From Candidatus Uabimicrobium amorphum (GTDB lineage Bacteria > Planctomycetota > Uabimicrobiia > Uabimicrobiales > Uabimicrobiaceae): 64,000 nt of DNA. The position numbers and the translations under genes are program-made. The stretch covers positions 930,001-994,000 of the forward strand of contig NZ_AP019860.1 of NCBI RefSeq assembly GCF_009002475.1. Reading direction: 5' to 3'. The notes below the pieces were generated by a model. The model did not search any database. It worked only from the letters and a program-made list of their open reading frames with translations, and was not told the origin of the DNA. The first letter of the stretch is position 1. Every line of letters starts with the position of its first letter. This document shows positions 8,465 to 18,021 of the stretch, piece after piece.

Positions 8465-9742
8465 ATGAGATTGTTTTTGTTTGTCGCGATCGCAGCATCA
8501 TTTTTATATGCCGACATTGAAGTTCATCGTTTGATCGAAAATCAAGAACACGATCCCGTTTTTTGGCATATACCTAACTTTGCAGACCATTCCAAAAGGA
8601 ATTACGCGGCGTTATCCCCCCAGGGAAATTTAGGAATTGTCTATCGTACGGTAGAAAGAATTAACGACAGAGGGAAAAAAAAATACACGGTTTTCTTTCA
8701 CGACATCACCACGAACGATGTACAAGCGATTTACAGCAAAGCCACATACAAAATACCGAAGATGAATTTATCTTTGATATACGATCATTTGGGTAAACCA
8801 CATATTTTTGTGGACTATACGTATCGATTTATACATTTTTACCGCAAAGATAGTAAGTGGATTAAAGATGTCTTGCCGATAAAATTTCGCCGTATATATG
8901 GAAGCGGTGTAAATAGTGCGAAGATATATCATATTGTGGAAGGTGAAAACCAGCGTTTGTACGTTGTGTTTTTTGTGATGGTCAAACTCAAATATCATTT
9001 GCTATTTGCCGAATATTCGCAAAAAAAATGGCAATTATTTGAGGTGGAAGATATTCCCAAAGATATGCAGAAAATCTTTGATGTTCAAATACGCAATCTT
9101 GAAGATTTCACATTGCTGTATGGCGGAATCAATCGTTTAATGTACGCCAATTTTTCTAGTGGAACATGGGATACGGAAACGGTGGTTAGCGGAAAAAAAA
9201 TGGAGCAAGCAGGTTGGGAGGCGAATATATTTCGCAATAAAGATAAATTGTATGTCGCTTCCAACATTCGACGGGTGGTGTCTACAGGGTCACTGGTTTT
9301 CTCACGACTATTGTGGAGCGAACGCAGCGAAAAGGGTTGGGAAACAAAGGTCATATTTCGCGAATCGCGTGGTTACTCCGGAAAAGACGGTCAGAGTTAT
9401 ACGGGAGCTTCTCCATGTATTTTTTTCGATGATGAGGATCGTGCGAATGTGATTTTTAACGATGTTGCCTCGTGGCACAGCGGTGGAGTCAATGATTTTT
9501 GCGAAGGCAATTTGCGTCATGCTGTGCGCAAAGGTAAAAGCTGGAAAAGCGAAATTTTGTATCCGCAGATAGGCCAGTGGCATAAACCGCAACCATTGTA
9601 CGAACTTTTATATCCAGTGGTGTTTTATGTGGACGGACGTGCACATTGTTTTGGTGTTGAAAGAGTAACGGAGGGTATTTCAACGCGCTTTGGTGGGAAA
9701 AATCCGATGGGTTTTTCCATTGTTTACATTATCTTCGAATAG
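8465..9742 (+). CDS. Secreted beta-propeller-like hypothetical protein
   Basis: The 425-residue product has a short signal peptide (hydrophobic residues 3-15, cleavage expected after LYADI) and a GGGAGA ribosome site before ATG 8465. The mature part is a series of beta strands with repeated aromatic and glycine turns, for example LLYGGINRLMYANF and YTGASPCIFFDDEDRANVIF. This resembles BNR or sialidase-type propeller proteins, but no Asp-box set is complete enough to name a family. The next gene starts 8 bases downstream and is also secreted, so the two are probably co-transcribed. Likely periplasmic or surface-located; substrate unknown. Confidence 0.7.
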   Translation: MRLFLFVAIAASFLYADIEVHRLIENQEHDPVFWHIPNFADHSKRNYAALSPQGNLGIVYRTVERINDRGKKKYTVFFHDITTNDVQAIYSKATYKIPKMNLSLIYDHLGKPHIFVDYTYRFIHFYRKDSKWIKDVLPIKFRRIYGSGVNSAKIYHIVEGENQRLYVVFFVMVKLKYHLLFAEYSQKKWQLFEVEDIPKDMQKIFDVQIRNLEDFTLLYGGINRLMYANFSSGTWDTETVVSGKKMEQAGWEANIFRNKDKLYVASNIRRVVSTGSLVFSRLLWSERSEKGWETKVIFRESRGYSGKDGQSYTGASPCIFFDDEDRANVIFNDVASWHSGGVNDFCEGNLRHAVRKGKSWKSEILYPQIGQWHKPQPLYELLYPVVFYVDGRAHCFGVERVTEGISTRFGGKNPMGFSIVYIIFE

Positions 9743-9750
9743 GTGCTGAC

Positions 9751-11673
9751 ATGAGATATATATTTATCGTTCTGTTACTTGCTGCAAATGTATGTGGGCA
9801 AGTCGCGGCAAATAATACTGTTTTTGATTCGTGGTACTCTGGTGAACTTTTTGGTGCAAAGGCGATTGCGATGCACAATGTTGTGCGCAAAACCACTTAT
9901 GAAGGAAAAGAAGCATATGAAGTCAATGTGTACTACAAAATGAAAATTGCACGTGGTGACGACAAGTTTGAAATGACAACCACTGAAAATACATTGGTTT
10001 ACGCCGACTTAACACCTATTTCTACTGTGAGTAAATCCATAGAAGGTGCACAAAAAAAAATTGTGACAACCACTTTTTCACAAGGAGAAGTTCTACGACA
10101 AACACAAATAGATGACACGGTACACAAAGAGACTTTGAAAACAGACAAAAAGATCATTCTCGATGAAGCGGTATACCTCTATTCGTTGGTAAAAGACAAA
10201 GACCTGCAAAAAGGTGCGACGTACGAATATTTTAGTCTAAATGACGAAACGATTAAGATTGAAACAAATACACTGAAGATTTTGGGAAAAACCGCCGAAG
10301 GTAACTGGGAAGTAGAGATTACCTCTACAGAAAATTCGTTTGCTTATACGATGTTTATCGATTCCAAGGGCGAAATAGCGGCGATCACCATACCAGGGAT
10401 GAATGTGAATGCAGTGCGCACCACACGGGAGCAAGCAGAAATTTTTAGTGAGCAACTCATCCTTGACATTATGTTTCCGTGTAACGTTATCTTACCAGAG
10501 GAAGAACATGTTACGCAAACCGAACTTTCGATCAATACACACAAACTATCGCTACAAAATAGTGAATACCAAACGGTAAGTAAAACCGAAGAGGGAATTC
10601 GCATTGTCCTGCATGAGCATCGACCGCAGGTCGAAGAGAATTACACATGTTCACCACAAGATAGTGAAAAGTTTAGCAAATATTTGAAGGCCCAGCCTTT
10701 AATCCAAAGTAATTCACCGCTTATTGTAAATAAAGCCACGGAAATTGTCTCGGCGAAGGCGTCTACATATACACAGGTACAAGAATTGCAAAAGTGGGTA
10801 TTTGAGAAGATAAAAAAAGCCAGCACCAGTACGGCAAATGCCTCTTCTATTGCCACCTTAAATGCGATGGCCGGAGATTGCACCGAGCACGCCAATTTAT
10901 TTTGTGCTTTAGCACGCTCGCTAAAAATACCAACGCGCGTATGCGGTGGTTTGGTGTATCTCGATGGCGAATTTGGCCTTCATGCATGGAACGAAGTCTA
11001 TTTAGGAAAGTGGTTGGTGGTTGATTGTGCTCTGAATCGTTTGGGAAGTAATGGCAAATACATCTTTTTTAGTTATGACTATGAAAAAGACGACTCTGAT
11101 CTCATTATGAATATGATGGGTTCGCGACCGCAAATTGAAATTGAAAATGTGTGGCATGGAGACAAGAAAGTAAACATGCGCCAATTCGTCAAAGACAATG
11201 ATAAATGGCAAGTTGTGGAAGACCAAAAGTATCAGTTGCGCTATGAAGTGAACAACCTGTGGAGTAAAAACGACTACAGTTCCGATGAAGAGCGCATCGT
11301 ACAATACACCATGAATGTCAATAGTGCGATCATTTATAGCTTTTTTGGTTGCGGAGACAATGAACTGGACATCTTGCAACCGCTCATTGCCAATCACCTA
11401 GGGAAAAACTTTTCTTCGTGGAAAGAAAGAGAAGTACAAGACCACACTGTTGGTTCCTTAGCGGGAAAATTAGGCGTGTATGATGCGACTCTTGATGGCA
11501 AGAAACTCACGTTAGAAATATTCTTCGCTGTGCACAACAAGATTATGTTTAATATCCGTGTTATTTATCTAACCGCTGAAAAAGAAAAATATCGCGAACA
11601 ACTGATAAAATCAATGAATTCAATGAAATTAAACTCCGATGATAATAAAACAGAATCTCCACAAGATAAATAG
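9751..11673 (+). CDS. Secreted transglutaminase-like protein
   Basis: The product has 640 residues with an N-terminal signal peptide (MRYIFIVLLLAANVCGQVAA). Residues 25-240 form a beta-rich N-terminal domain. A transglutaminase-like core follows with the expected triad: Cys377 in GDCTEHANLFCALARSL, His411 in LHAWNEVYLG and Asp425 in VVDCALNR. Proteins with this core act as cysteine peptidases or amide-crosslinking or hydrolysing enzymes. The C-terminal 180 residues are an additional domain without a clear match. It follows another secreted protein by 8 bases, and its last 35 bases overlap a gene with a SUKH-like domain. The triad is complete, so activity is plausible; the substrate is unknown. 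Confidence 0.85.
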   Translation: MRYIFIVLLLAANVCGQVAANNTVFDSWYSGELFGAKAIAMHNVVRKTTYEGKEAYEVNVYYKMKIARGDDKFEMTTTENTLVYADLTPISTVSKSIEGAQKKIVTTTFSQGEVLRQTQIDDTVHKETLKTDKKIILDEAVYLYSLVKDKDLQKGATYEYFSLNDETIKIETNTLKILGKTAEGNWEVEITSTENSFAYTMFIDSKGEIAAITIPGMNVNAVRTTREQAEIFSEQLILDIMFPCNVILPEEEHVTQTELSINTHKLSLQNSEYQTVSKTEEGIRIVLHEHRPQVEENYTCSPQDSEKFSKYLKAQPLIQSNSPLIVNKATEIVSAKASTYTQVQELQKWVFEKIKKASTSTANASSIATLNAMAGDCTEHANLFCALARSLKIPTRVCGGLVYLDGEFGLHAWNEVYLGKWLVVDCALNRLGSNGKYIFFSYDYEKDDSDLIMNMMGSRPQIEIENVWHGDKKVNMRQFVKDNDKWQVVEDQKYQLRYEVNNLWSKNDYSSDEERIVQYTMNVNSAIIYSFFGCGDNELDILQPLIANHLGKNFSSWKEREVQDHTVGSLAGKLGVYDATLDGKKLTLEIFFAVHNKIMFNIRVIYLTAEKEKYREQLIKSMNSMKLNSDDNKTESPQDK

Positions 11674-12418
11674 TAGCGAACAGTACAAAATGTGTACTTT
11701 CTACATAGAAAGTGCTATCGATACCCTTGAGGAAAGTACATTCGAAAATTGCAGTTTTCGCGGTGAAATCAATATCCACAGTGTGAAGAATTGTCAATTC
11801 ATCAATTGCAATTTTTCGGTACTTGCTGTGGACATCATGGAAAATGTCAAAATCCAAGGTGGAGTGATCGAAACATTTAATTTTCGCCGTGATCAGGAAA
11901 GTATTGAATATTTGTGGTACACAAAAGTACGTAAACATTTTCACAGCCTAAAAGACGAAAACACCACCAAAAATTCACAAAGCGATGTGATGCAAATGGA
12001 GTATCGCCTCAAGAATCATTTTGAGGAGTTTGCCAAAAATAGGAATCGCGTACGCCTTCCCCATAATTATGCGCGGTTCTTGCAAGTCTTGGATGGCTAT
12101 TATTACGAAGGTGAACCACGTGAAGATCCCAATAATCAGTACTACCCGTATTGTTTTCACTGGTATGATTTAGATGAGGTTGTGGAGAATACCAAATACC
12201 TGAATGAGTTAAGTCGTGGTGACTACCGAGAGGATTTAGGGCTATGGATTTTAATCGCGCACTACTCGGACAAACACGATATGTATTTGTGCTGTGATAC
12301 CGAACACCCCGACTATGGTGCGGTAATGGACTGCCACGATTCGCACCCGTGGTATGACGTTGAAGTCATTGAAAGTTCCTCTTTTTTTGATTACCTTCAG
12401 TCATTTGTTGGAGAATGA
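11639..12418 (+). CDS. Pentapeptide-like plus SMI1/KNR4 (SUKH)-like protein
   Basis: The frame starts at ATG 11639, overlapping the transglutaminase by 35 bases. ATG 11690 is an alternative, and neither has a strong ribosome site. Residues 15-80 contain short strand repeats of the F-x-x-C-x-F type (STFENCSF, NCQFINCNF), resembling a pentapeptide or beta-helix fragment. The C-terminal 130 residues fit a SMI1/KNR4 fold: VRLPHNYARFLQVLDG, a middle WYDLDEV, the LGLWILIAHY strand, and GAVMDCHDSHPWYDV near the end. SUKH proteins are often immunity proteins of contact-dependent toxins, or general adaptors. Its overlap with a secreted transglutaminase invites that reading, but it is not proof. Confidence 0.65.
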   Translation: MIIKQNLHKINSSEQYKMCTFYIESAIDTLEESTFENCSFRGEINIHSVKNCQFINCNFSVLAVDIMENVKIQGGVIETFNFRRDQESIEYLWYTKVRKHFHSLKDENTTKNSQSDVMQMEYRLKNHFEEFAKNRNRVRLPHNYARFLQVLDGYYYEGEPREDPNNQYYPYCFHWYDLDEVVENTKYLNELSRGDYREDLGLWILIAHYSDKHDMYLCCDTEHPDYGAVMDCHDSHPWYDVEVIESSSFFDYLQSFVGE

Positions 12419-12434
12419 CATGAAAGTCAAATCT

Positions 12435-12481
12435 AAGTTTAGAAAGAGACAACAGTTTTGCTGTTGTCTCTTTCTAAACTT
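12435..12481. terminator. Perfect 21-bp hairpin between convergent genes
   Basis: Bases 12435-12455 pair without mismatch with 12461-12481 around a TTTTG loop. The hairpin lies between the stop of the SUKH-like gene (plus) and the stop of the ankyrin gene (minus). A bidirectional transcription terminator is the simplest reading, although the arms are AT-rich and lack a long T-tract outside the stem. Confidence 0.75.
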
Positions 12482-12509
12482 GAATTGTTCACTAGTCTAG
12501 TTTAAAGCT

Positions 12510-14813
12510 CTACAAAGCATTCAATCCAGCACTTTCTAATAATTGTACCGTTTCTTGAAATCTGGTTTCGTTGGAATATTGAGCGTTTTCTTGGGCGAGA
12601 TTTAAAGCATTTCTCGTTCTACAGTAACGATCGTCAAATATTTGGTCGTGAAGATTGGCATCATGATCTATGAGTAGCTGCACTATGTCAGGATAACCTC
12701 CTGCCGCGGCTTCGAGTAGAGGTGTTACACCCTCCTCATCGCGACAATTTACTACCGCTCCGGCATCTATGAGTAATTTGACAATGGCAAAGTTTCCCGT
12801 TGTTGCCGCTTCTATTAGAGAGGTTGTCTTTTTTTGATCTGCGAGGTTTACATTCGCACCATGGTCTATTAGGTAAGAAATAATTCCTTGTTGTTGTGTC
12901 ATAACGGCATTACTCAAGGCTGTTCCTATACAAGAAATGTAGTTTACCATCGCTCCTTTTTCTAGCAAGGTTTTCACTTTCTCGATGTGACCTTTATACG
13001 CTGCGCATACTAGACGCAGGTTGTTTAAGGATTGTGGGTCGCTTAGAATTTTTTGTATTTCCTGAAGAATAAGTATACTTGTGTTGATGTCACTGCGACG
13101 AATATTTTTTTGTAGGATATCTGCGGTGATTTGTTGGACTGTTTTTTTGTTATTATTTTGTAGTTTGATGTCGGCCCCTAAATCGATAAGTTGCACAATT
13201 AGACCGAGAATGATGGGATCATGCCATCTCATGGAGATGGCTTTCATTAGAACGGTATTGCCCTGTAAATTTTGATGATGAACATTGGCTCCTTTTTCCA
13301 TCAACATGGCTATTATCATGCTATTGCTATGTTGTTCCACAGCCATAGTAAGCGGTGTTTCACCTGCAAAACACTCCTTTCCTGCCACGTTGGGGTTTGC
13401 CCCGCAATCTAAAAGTATCTTTGTCATATTTTCATAACCAAAATAGCAAGACAGCATCAGAGGCGTAATGCCATCGGTGTTCACGGCATTGACGTCGTAT
13501 TTTTCTAAAAGCAATTCCAGGTTGTTGACGTCATTGCAAATAATGGTTTTGGTCAAGAAATCGAGATCTTTTGCTGAATTTAAAATTTTATCGCCCAAAG
13601 AGGAGAACGTTGAGGAGAACATGTCCATCATAACATTGTTCATGTCTGTTATTGCTTTTTCGTCTTCTTTTTCGTTGAATATGGAGCCCATTGCTCTGGA
13701 AAATATTTGTTCTAGGTGAGGGGCTTTTTCTTGCAATCTTTGCTTTGGTTTTCCATCGCCGAGTGATTCTATGGTGTCTTTGTATTGATTCGCCATATTT
13801 TTAGAAAGATTATCACTAAACTCTTGGCATTTTTTTGGATCGCTAAATGTTTGGAAGAAATTCTGTATTGGATCTTTGGCTTGGTTGTGCAACATCCCAA
13901 ACATTTGCTGATACATATTGTTGTGCGCGTTGTTGGTATTGGTGTTTTGCTGCGGTGTCTGGGGTTTATACGTATTTACCAATTGTTGGTATTGTCGTGT
14001 AGCGTATATCTGTTGCGATTCTTTTTCGGATTGTTGTTGTTCTTGTTCACATTGTTTTAACTCTTCGGCGACATTTTTTTTGGAAAACAATCGTATAAGG
14101 TCGCACACTTCGGGAATATCAGAACCCATCTTTATCGGTGTCAAATCATAATCGTCGACAGCCGTGACATCAGCACCAGCATCTAGCAGCATTTTCACGG
14201 GAGAAACATATTCGTTTTTTAATGCGATATGTAGTGCCGTTTCCCCATACTCGTTGCGCGTGTTAACGTCGGCACCTTTTTGCAAAAGAGTAGGTATGAT
14301 ATCCCAACTGGAGTACTCCGCAGCTTCGATGAGTAGTTTTCCGGCAAGTTTTGCATCCACAGAACCATATTGTTCTAACACGGTATCGAACAACTTTCGG
14401 TTTGTTTGCAGAGCGGCCATTAAAGCTTCTGTTGTTACCGTTGCGCCAGCTCTAAGTATGGTTTTTACTACGCCAGTGGCATTTTCGTTACAGGCTTGCT
14501 CTAGGTAATCATAGCGTTTTACATCAGCGCCGGCATTTACGAGCAACTGTACAATGTTGGAGTTGTGAGTTTCAATGGCATGTGAAAGCGGATCGATAAT
14601 GTGGTGTGGACTTCGATCGAGATATTTATTCACATCGGCACCAGCTTCGATTAGTATTTTCACTATTTTGCTGTTTTCCGTTTCCACAGCGCAAATGAGA
14701 GGGAGTTCCTCATAGTCGTTTAGTTGGTTAACGTCGATGTTTTGTTTGAGTAGATTGTTTATTTGTTCTATGCTTTCTTGTGCAATTGCATCTATTAATT
14801 TCTGTACATCCAT
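12510..14813 (-). CDS. Ankyrin-repeat protein with two repeat blocks
   Basis: This 767-residue cytosolic protein has two ankyrin arrays. The first spans about residues 1-240, with typical units such as GETALHIALKNEYVSPVKML and LLDAGADVTAVDDYD. The second spans about 430-760 (DGITPLMLSCYFGYENMTKI, GVTPLLEAAAGGYPDIVQLL). The linker (about 245-430) is Gln- and Asn-rich and probably a coiled or disordered region (ECEQEQQQSEKESQQ-like and TNTNNAHNN-like tracts). No signal peptide or enzyme motif is visible. Ankyrin arrays are protein-binding scaffolds. The gene stands alone, with its own upstream gap and the shared hairpin downstream. The partner is unknown. Confidence 0.9.
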   Translation of the reverse strand: MDVQKLIDAIAQESIEQINNLLKQNIDVNQLNDYEELPLICAVETENSKIVKILIEAGADVNKYLDRSPHHIIDPLSHAIETHNSNIVQLLVNAGADVKRYDYLEQACNENATGVVKTILRAGATVTTEALMAALQTNRKLFDTVLEQYGSVDAKLAGKLLIEAAEYSSWDIIPTLLQKGADVNTRNEYGETALHIALKNEYVSPVKMLLDAGADVTAVDDYDLTPIKMGSDIPEVCDLIRLFSKKNVAEELKQCEQEQQQSEKESQQIYATRQYQQLVNTYKPQTPQQNTNTNNAHNNMYQQMFGMLHNQAKDPIQNFFQTFSDPKKCQEFSDNLSKNMANQYKDTIESLGDGKPKQRLQEKAPHLEQIFSRAMGSIFNEKEDEKAITDMNNVMMDMFSSTFSSLGDKILNSAKDLDFLTKTIICNDVNNLELLLEKYDVNAVNTDGITPLMLSCYFGYENMTKILLDCGANPNVAGKECFAGETPLTMAVEQHSNSMIIAMLMEKGANVHHQNLQGNTVLMKAISMRWHDPIILGLIVQLIDLGADIKLQNNNKKTVQQITADILQKNIRRSDINTSILILQEIQKILSDPQSLNNLRLVCAAYKGHIEKVKTLLEKGAMVNYISCIGTALSNAVMTQQQGIISYLIDHGANVNLADQKKTTSLIEAATTGNFAIVKLLIDAGAVVNCRDEEGVTPLLEAAAGGYPDIVQLLIDHDANLHDQIFDDRYCRTRNALNLAQENAQYSNETRFQETVQLLESAGLNAL

Positions 14814-15081
14814 ATTTTACATTCTCCATTGATAAGTTCGATTTGTTTATTTGTGTGTATCTATTGTAAGGGAGAATAAACGATTTTTCTCACAAAGCCA
14901 TTGTGCCTTGAAATTAAAGAGTTTTAGTAGGTGGGGAGAAGGAAAGCTTTACAAAATAAAGGATAGTTGTTGGTGGCGGATGTATATAGTGAATTTATCT
15001 GCGTTTACGCGATTACGGTGACGGTCGGAGGCATGGAGGACAGACAACGGTGATTTATGTCTGTCCTCGTCTAGGCAAACG
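14814..15081. other. Intergenic gap upstream of the ankyrin gene
   Basis: No reading frame with a plausible start or codon pattern is seen here. The part next to 14813 should hold the ankyrin-gene promoter on the minus strand, but I cannot pick a clear one. The right part contains the hairpin described at 15036-15068. Confidence 0.5.
15036..15068. terminator. Hairpin downstream of the minus-strand membrane gene
   Basis: GAGGACAGACA (15036-15046) pairs with TGTCTGTCCTC (15058-15068) over 11 bp with an 11-nt loop. It lies just after the stop of the minus-strand gene at 15082-15639, so it probably ends that transcript. There is no clear T-run. Confidence 0.5.
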
Positions 15082-15639
15082 TTATTTTTTGGTAAATGAT
15101 AAAACCAATGCTAGCAAGATGAGAGTGCTTACGGCGGCAACGACGTATTGGTTTTGTAGTACTTGCTGGGCTTCGATGATGGGCTCAAAGATAAAGCGAT
15201 ATAAACGCGAAGAGGGGTTTTGCCACAGCCAACTCACTTTTGTCATCATGGTTATTAAAGCGAGTACGCCGCTCGCCCATCCCATAAAAGACACAAAATT
15301 TTTTTGCGAAGAAATGTCGAAGCGTGACACTAGGCATTTTACGGCAGGACCGATGAGTGAGAATACCAGCAAAATTACCGCGCAAGCAGACATACCTACA
15401 CGCATGACGATACTCATAAGGGTGTACAAAATTTTAAAGATGACGTTCATATCGCCAGGGCTAAAAATAGCAATAACAAAACCGGGAATTGCGGTGAGTA
15501 CCATCAGAAAAAACGTCGTTATAATGGTTTTTTGAAAGAACAATATGTATTTGAGAATATCCGAGAAACCGTGATTGTAGTTAATCACTAAATGAATGAC
15601 AAAAACCATATAGCCAATGATTTCACAAATAGCAGGCAT
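15082..15639 (-). CDS. Multi-pass membrane protein, unknown
   Basis: This 185-residue protein has about five hydrophobic segments: residues 3-20, 37-60, 70-98, 115-135 and 160-182. The middle ones are long (TTFFLMVLTAIPGFVIAIF; MRVGMSACAVILLVFSLIGP). A cytosolic or periplasmic stretch between 138 and 160 carries the WLWQNPSSRLYRFIF run. No conserved family motif is recognised. It lies upstream of the ankyrin gene on the same strand but is separated by 270 bases and a hairpin, so it is likely a separate transcript. Confidence 0.65.
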   Translation of the reverse strand: MPAICEIIGYMVFVIHLVINYNHGFSDILKYILFFQKTIITTFFLMVLTAIPGFVIAIFSPGDMNVIFKILYTLMSIVMRVGMSACAVILLVFSLIGPAVKCLVSRFDISSQKNFVSFMGWASGVLALITMMTKVSWLWQNPSSRLYRFIFEPIIEAQQVLQNQYVVAAVSTLILLALVLSFTKK

Positions 15640-15730
15640 TATGTATCCCTTTCTCTAACAAATTTGTCCGCAGCCTCTCCAAACAAATAGGAGAGGCGTC
15701 ACACATCTCTTTTGTAAAAGATAAATTTAA

Positions 15731-15745
15731 ATCCTGTTATCCTGT
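15731..15745. repeat. Second copy of the ACAGGAT-type dispersed motif
   Basis: ATCCTGTTATCCTGT is the reverse complement of ACAGGATAACAGGAT. It is related to the tandem ACAGGATGA motif at 5756-5775. It lies in the gap between two minus-strand genes. Confidence 0.4.
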
Positions 15746-15794
15746 AATCCCGTAGAGGCAAAATTCTTATACTTTTGTCTTATCAATGTTAAGG

Positions 15795-16214
15795 TTATGA
15801 CTGTAATAGTTCAATCAAATGCCCAACTAGATCTTTCTCTGTTAAGATTCCTACAAGCTTTTTCTGGGCATTTAACACCAACAAACTTCCGACTTTGTGC
15901 TCACGCATTTGTTGCGCGGCCTTTAATACGTCGCTGTCTTCATCGATCATCTGTAACGCACACTGCATAATATCACCAATGATACGGTTGTGGAGACGAT
16001 CTTTCATGTTGTCAGGATACAGTCCTAGAAATGGACTGTCCATTGCGATTCTCATGTCGCGATCGCTGACAATTCCGACCAAATGTTCGTTGGGGTCTAA
16101 AACGGGTAGGTGATTGATGTTTTCGTTTAGTAGGAGTTCTAGCGCTTTGTCTAGTGTGGTCTCTGGTTTAACAGTTACTAGGTCGCTTTTCATGATGTCT
16201 TTTACTTTTTTCAT
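15795..16214 (-). CDS. CBS-domain pair protein
   Basis: The 139-residue protein consists of two CBS motifs and nothing else. CBS1 covers about residues 5-60 (VKDIMKSDLVTVKPETTLDK ... HLVGIVSDRDMRIAM). CBS2 covers about 80-137 (IGDIMQCALQMIDEDSDVLK ... KLVGILTEKDLVGHL). The AAGGGGAAT ribosome site precedes the ATG. Stand-alone CBS pairs dimerise and bind adenosine nucleotides, acting as energy-state sensors for other proteins. A second CBS-pair protein is encoded at 57668-58141, but the two differ in sequence. Confidence 0.9.
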   Translation of the reverse strand: MKKVKDIMKSDLVTVKPETTLDKALELLLNENINHLPVLDPNEHLVGIVSDRDMRIAMDSPFLGLYPDNMKDRLHNRIIGDIMQCALQMIDEDSDVLKAAQQMREHKVGSLLVLNAQKKLVGILTEKDLVGHLIELLQS

Positions 16215-16363
16215 CTTATTCCCCTTATTCTTATTTTGTGTTTGTGAAAATGGATTTGTTGGTAATATTCTAGCGAAAACCGTGCCAGATATCCATTTAC
16301 TCTGTAAAGAATTTTACACTTCCTCTTGGCTAGTTTAGATTGCTTTGTGCTGATAATTTTTTA

Positions 16364-16372
16364 TGCTATAAT
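16364..16372 (+). promoter_or_regulatory. Extended -10 promoter TGCTATAAT
   Basis: TGCTATAAT is a perfect extended -10 element 68 bases before ATG 16440. The matching -35 region (TTGTGC, 16345-16350) is weak, as extended -10 promoters tolerate. It should drive the membrane-protein gene that follows. Confidence 0.6.
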
Positions 16373-16439
16373 AATTTTCAGTAAATTAATGAATCATATG
16401 TCTTGAAATATTTCATGTTACGCGTCTTAAAATAAATCT

Positions 16440-17978
16440 ATGAGAGTAGCTATGTATCCTAAATCGAAAGAAGCCCTTGGTTGTTTGATTATTGCGGGAG
16501 TATTGTTCTTATTCTTGGGAACAATTGGTTTATACACTGCCATTCGCAACTGGTCGCCAACAGTCATGGATTGTTCGCAGTATCTAAAAGAAGGAAGTAG
16601 TGCCTCGTGGTTACGCCTTACAGGTTGCAAGATTGACTATCGTGAAGCATGTCTAAAATATAAAACGTCTGATGATTTTTTTGTTGTGCCTGTTCGTGGG
16701 AAAGATACAAATCCGTTGCGACCCATCAAAATTTTGCTCGATCCTGATTGGGAAATGTTACGGCTTATACGTGCATATCATCATTTGAAAAAAGCACAGA
16801 AAGTAGCTCGCGAAGCATTTATAAAAGAGCATTATCACAGACTTGTGGTGGCGTCTGGTACGATTGAAGGATGGATTGATAATACTCTCGATGAGAAGAG
16901 AAGGGAATATCTGAAGCAAAATCTGACACTTGCCCATGATTATATCTTGATTGAAGAAGGTGAGGAGTCTAAATTTGGTATTTCGCTGTTTCTGTTTCTC
17001 TTAGGAATTACATGTCTGTTTCCAGGATGGATCAAGGCATGCGTCAATTATATAAAACTACTGTCACAATACCCGTTTGTCGACAAATTTATTGTACGTC
17101 CTATTTACTGGCTTTTTTTGGGGTGTGGCTTTATTGGCGGAAATATTTTTTTACTGTATTGTGTGTTGAGCGCGTGTATATTTGTGCCGTTGTTTTACAA
17201 TATTCATTTTAATCCGCAATATGAAAACTTTTGGGAAGATACACATAACTACGTGACGAAAGATAAAGTGAAATGGTTGACTTTTGGAGAACGAATTTTT
17301 GAGTTGCGTATTTTACATCCAGACCAAGCGAAACAATTAGAAAAAGAACGCGAACTACAGTTCGAGAAAATGAAAAAATATCGTAAAAAATACAATATAC
17401 CTCTTTTAGCCGAAGAAACAGGCTTTTCTTTACCAGCAAATAAAATGAATGAAATTGTTATTCTCGATCACTTTCTCAATCATGCCAATCCCATATATCT
17501 AGTTGCATTTTTATTTCCACTGTTATACTGGACGATGAGAGTATGGTTTCGCTTTTTTGCATATCTAACAATGTCGGGAGAAGCAAAACAGTTGTGCACA
17601 GATTACCTACAGCCGATGAGTCGCGACACATTGGTGAACATTCTACTTCCCGCGATGTTTGTGACATACATCATCGTTCTTTTTCGATGTTGGTCAGACC
17701 CTATTGCGGTGCGCATGGGGGTATTCTTTCTGTCAATGGTTACCTTTGCTCTGACATATACCAGCGCTTTTTGGTTTGTATTCCTGCGTTACATTATCGA
17801 TTTTATTTTTATTCATTGTAAGGTTGACCCACGAACATCATTTAGCGATGATATTATTGTGTTTGTTATTGGTTTACCACTGCTATTGTTTTTCGACAAT
17901 AGTTGGCAAACAATCCTTGGGGACCTTTCGGCGGGAGTCTTACCCTTTTTGTTAATGAAGACAGAACTTATGGAGTAA
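16440..17978 (+). CDS. Multi-pass membrane protein with one CxxY/DY ectodomain
   Basis: The product has 512 residues; ATG 16452 is an alternative start 12 bases in. A first membrane helix (about 11-34) is followed by an ectodomain opening with VMDCSQYL, then GCKIDYREA and a FFVVPVRG strand, and ending with YILIEEGEE before the next helix (179-200). This is the same domain as the two loops of the 1522-3282 protein. Five more membrane stretches follow at about 221-253, 351-370, 398-418, 427-457 and 470-488, with a charged helical loop at 255-345. No transport or enzyme motif is recognised. The shared ectodomain points to a lineage-specific envelope family. Confidence 0.8.
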   Translation: MRVAMYPKSKEALGCLIIAGVLFLFLGTIGLYTAIRNWSPTVMDCSQYLKEGSSASWLRLTGCKIDYREACLKYKTSDDFFVVPVRGKDTNPLRPIKILLDPDWEMLRLIRAYHHLKKAQKVAREAFIKEHYHRLVVASGTIEGWIDNTLDEKRREYLKQNLTLAHDYILIEEGEESKFGISLFLFLLGITCLFPGWIKACVNYIKLLSQYPFVDKFIVRPIYWLFLGCGFIGGNIFLLYCVLSACIFVPLFYNIHFNPQYENFWEDTHNYVTKDKVKWLTFGERIFELRILHPDQAKQLEKERELQFEKMKKYRKKYNIPLLAEETGFSLPANKMNEIVILDHFLNHANPIYLVAFLFPLLYWTMRVWFRFFAYLTMSGEAKQLCTDYLQPMSRDTLVNILLPAMFVTYIIVLFRCWSDPIAVRMGVFFLSMVTFALTYTSAFWFVFLRYIIDFIFIHCKVDPRTSFSDDIIVFVIGLPLLLFFDNSWQTILGDLSAGVLPFLLMKTELME

Positions 17979-18021
17979 TCCGCTTTTCGTTTTATTTGTG
18001 ATTATTTTTTAGGAGCTTTCG

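Noticed and set aside
12435..12481. End of an insertion sequence
   Set aside because: A single hairpin between convergent genes with no second copy or transposase is better read as a terminator.
15050..15535. Plus-strand 161-codon frame
   Set aside because: Antisense to a multi-pass membrane gene; composition is that of a shadow frame.
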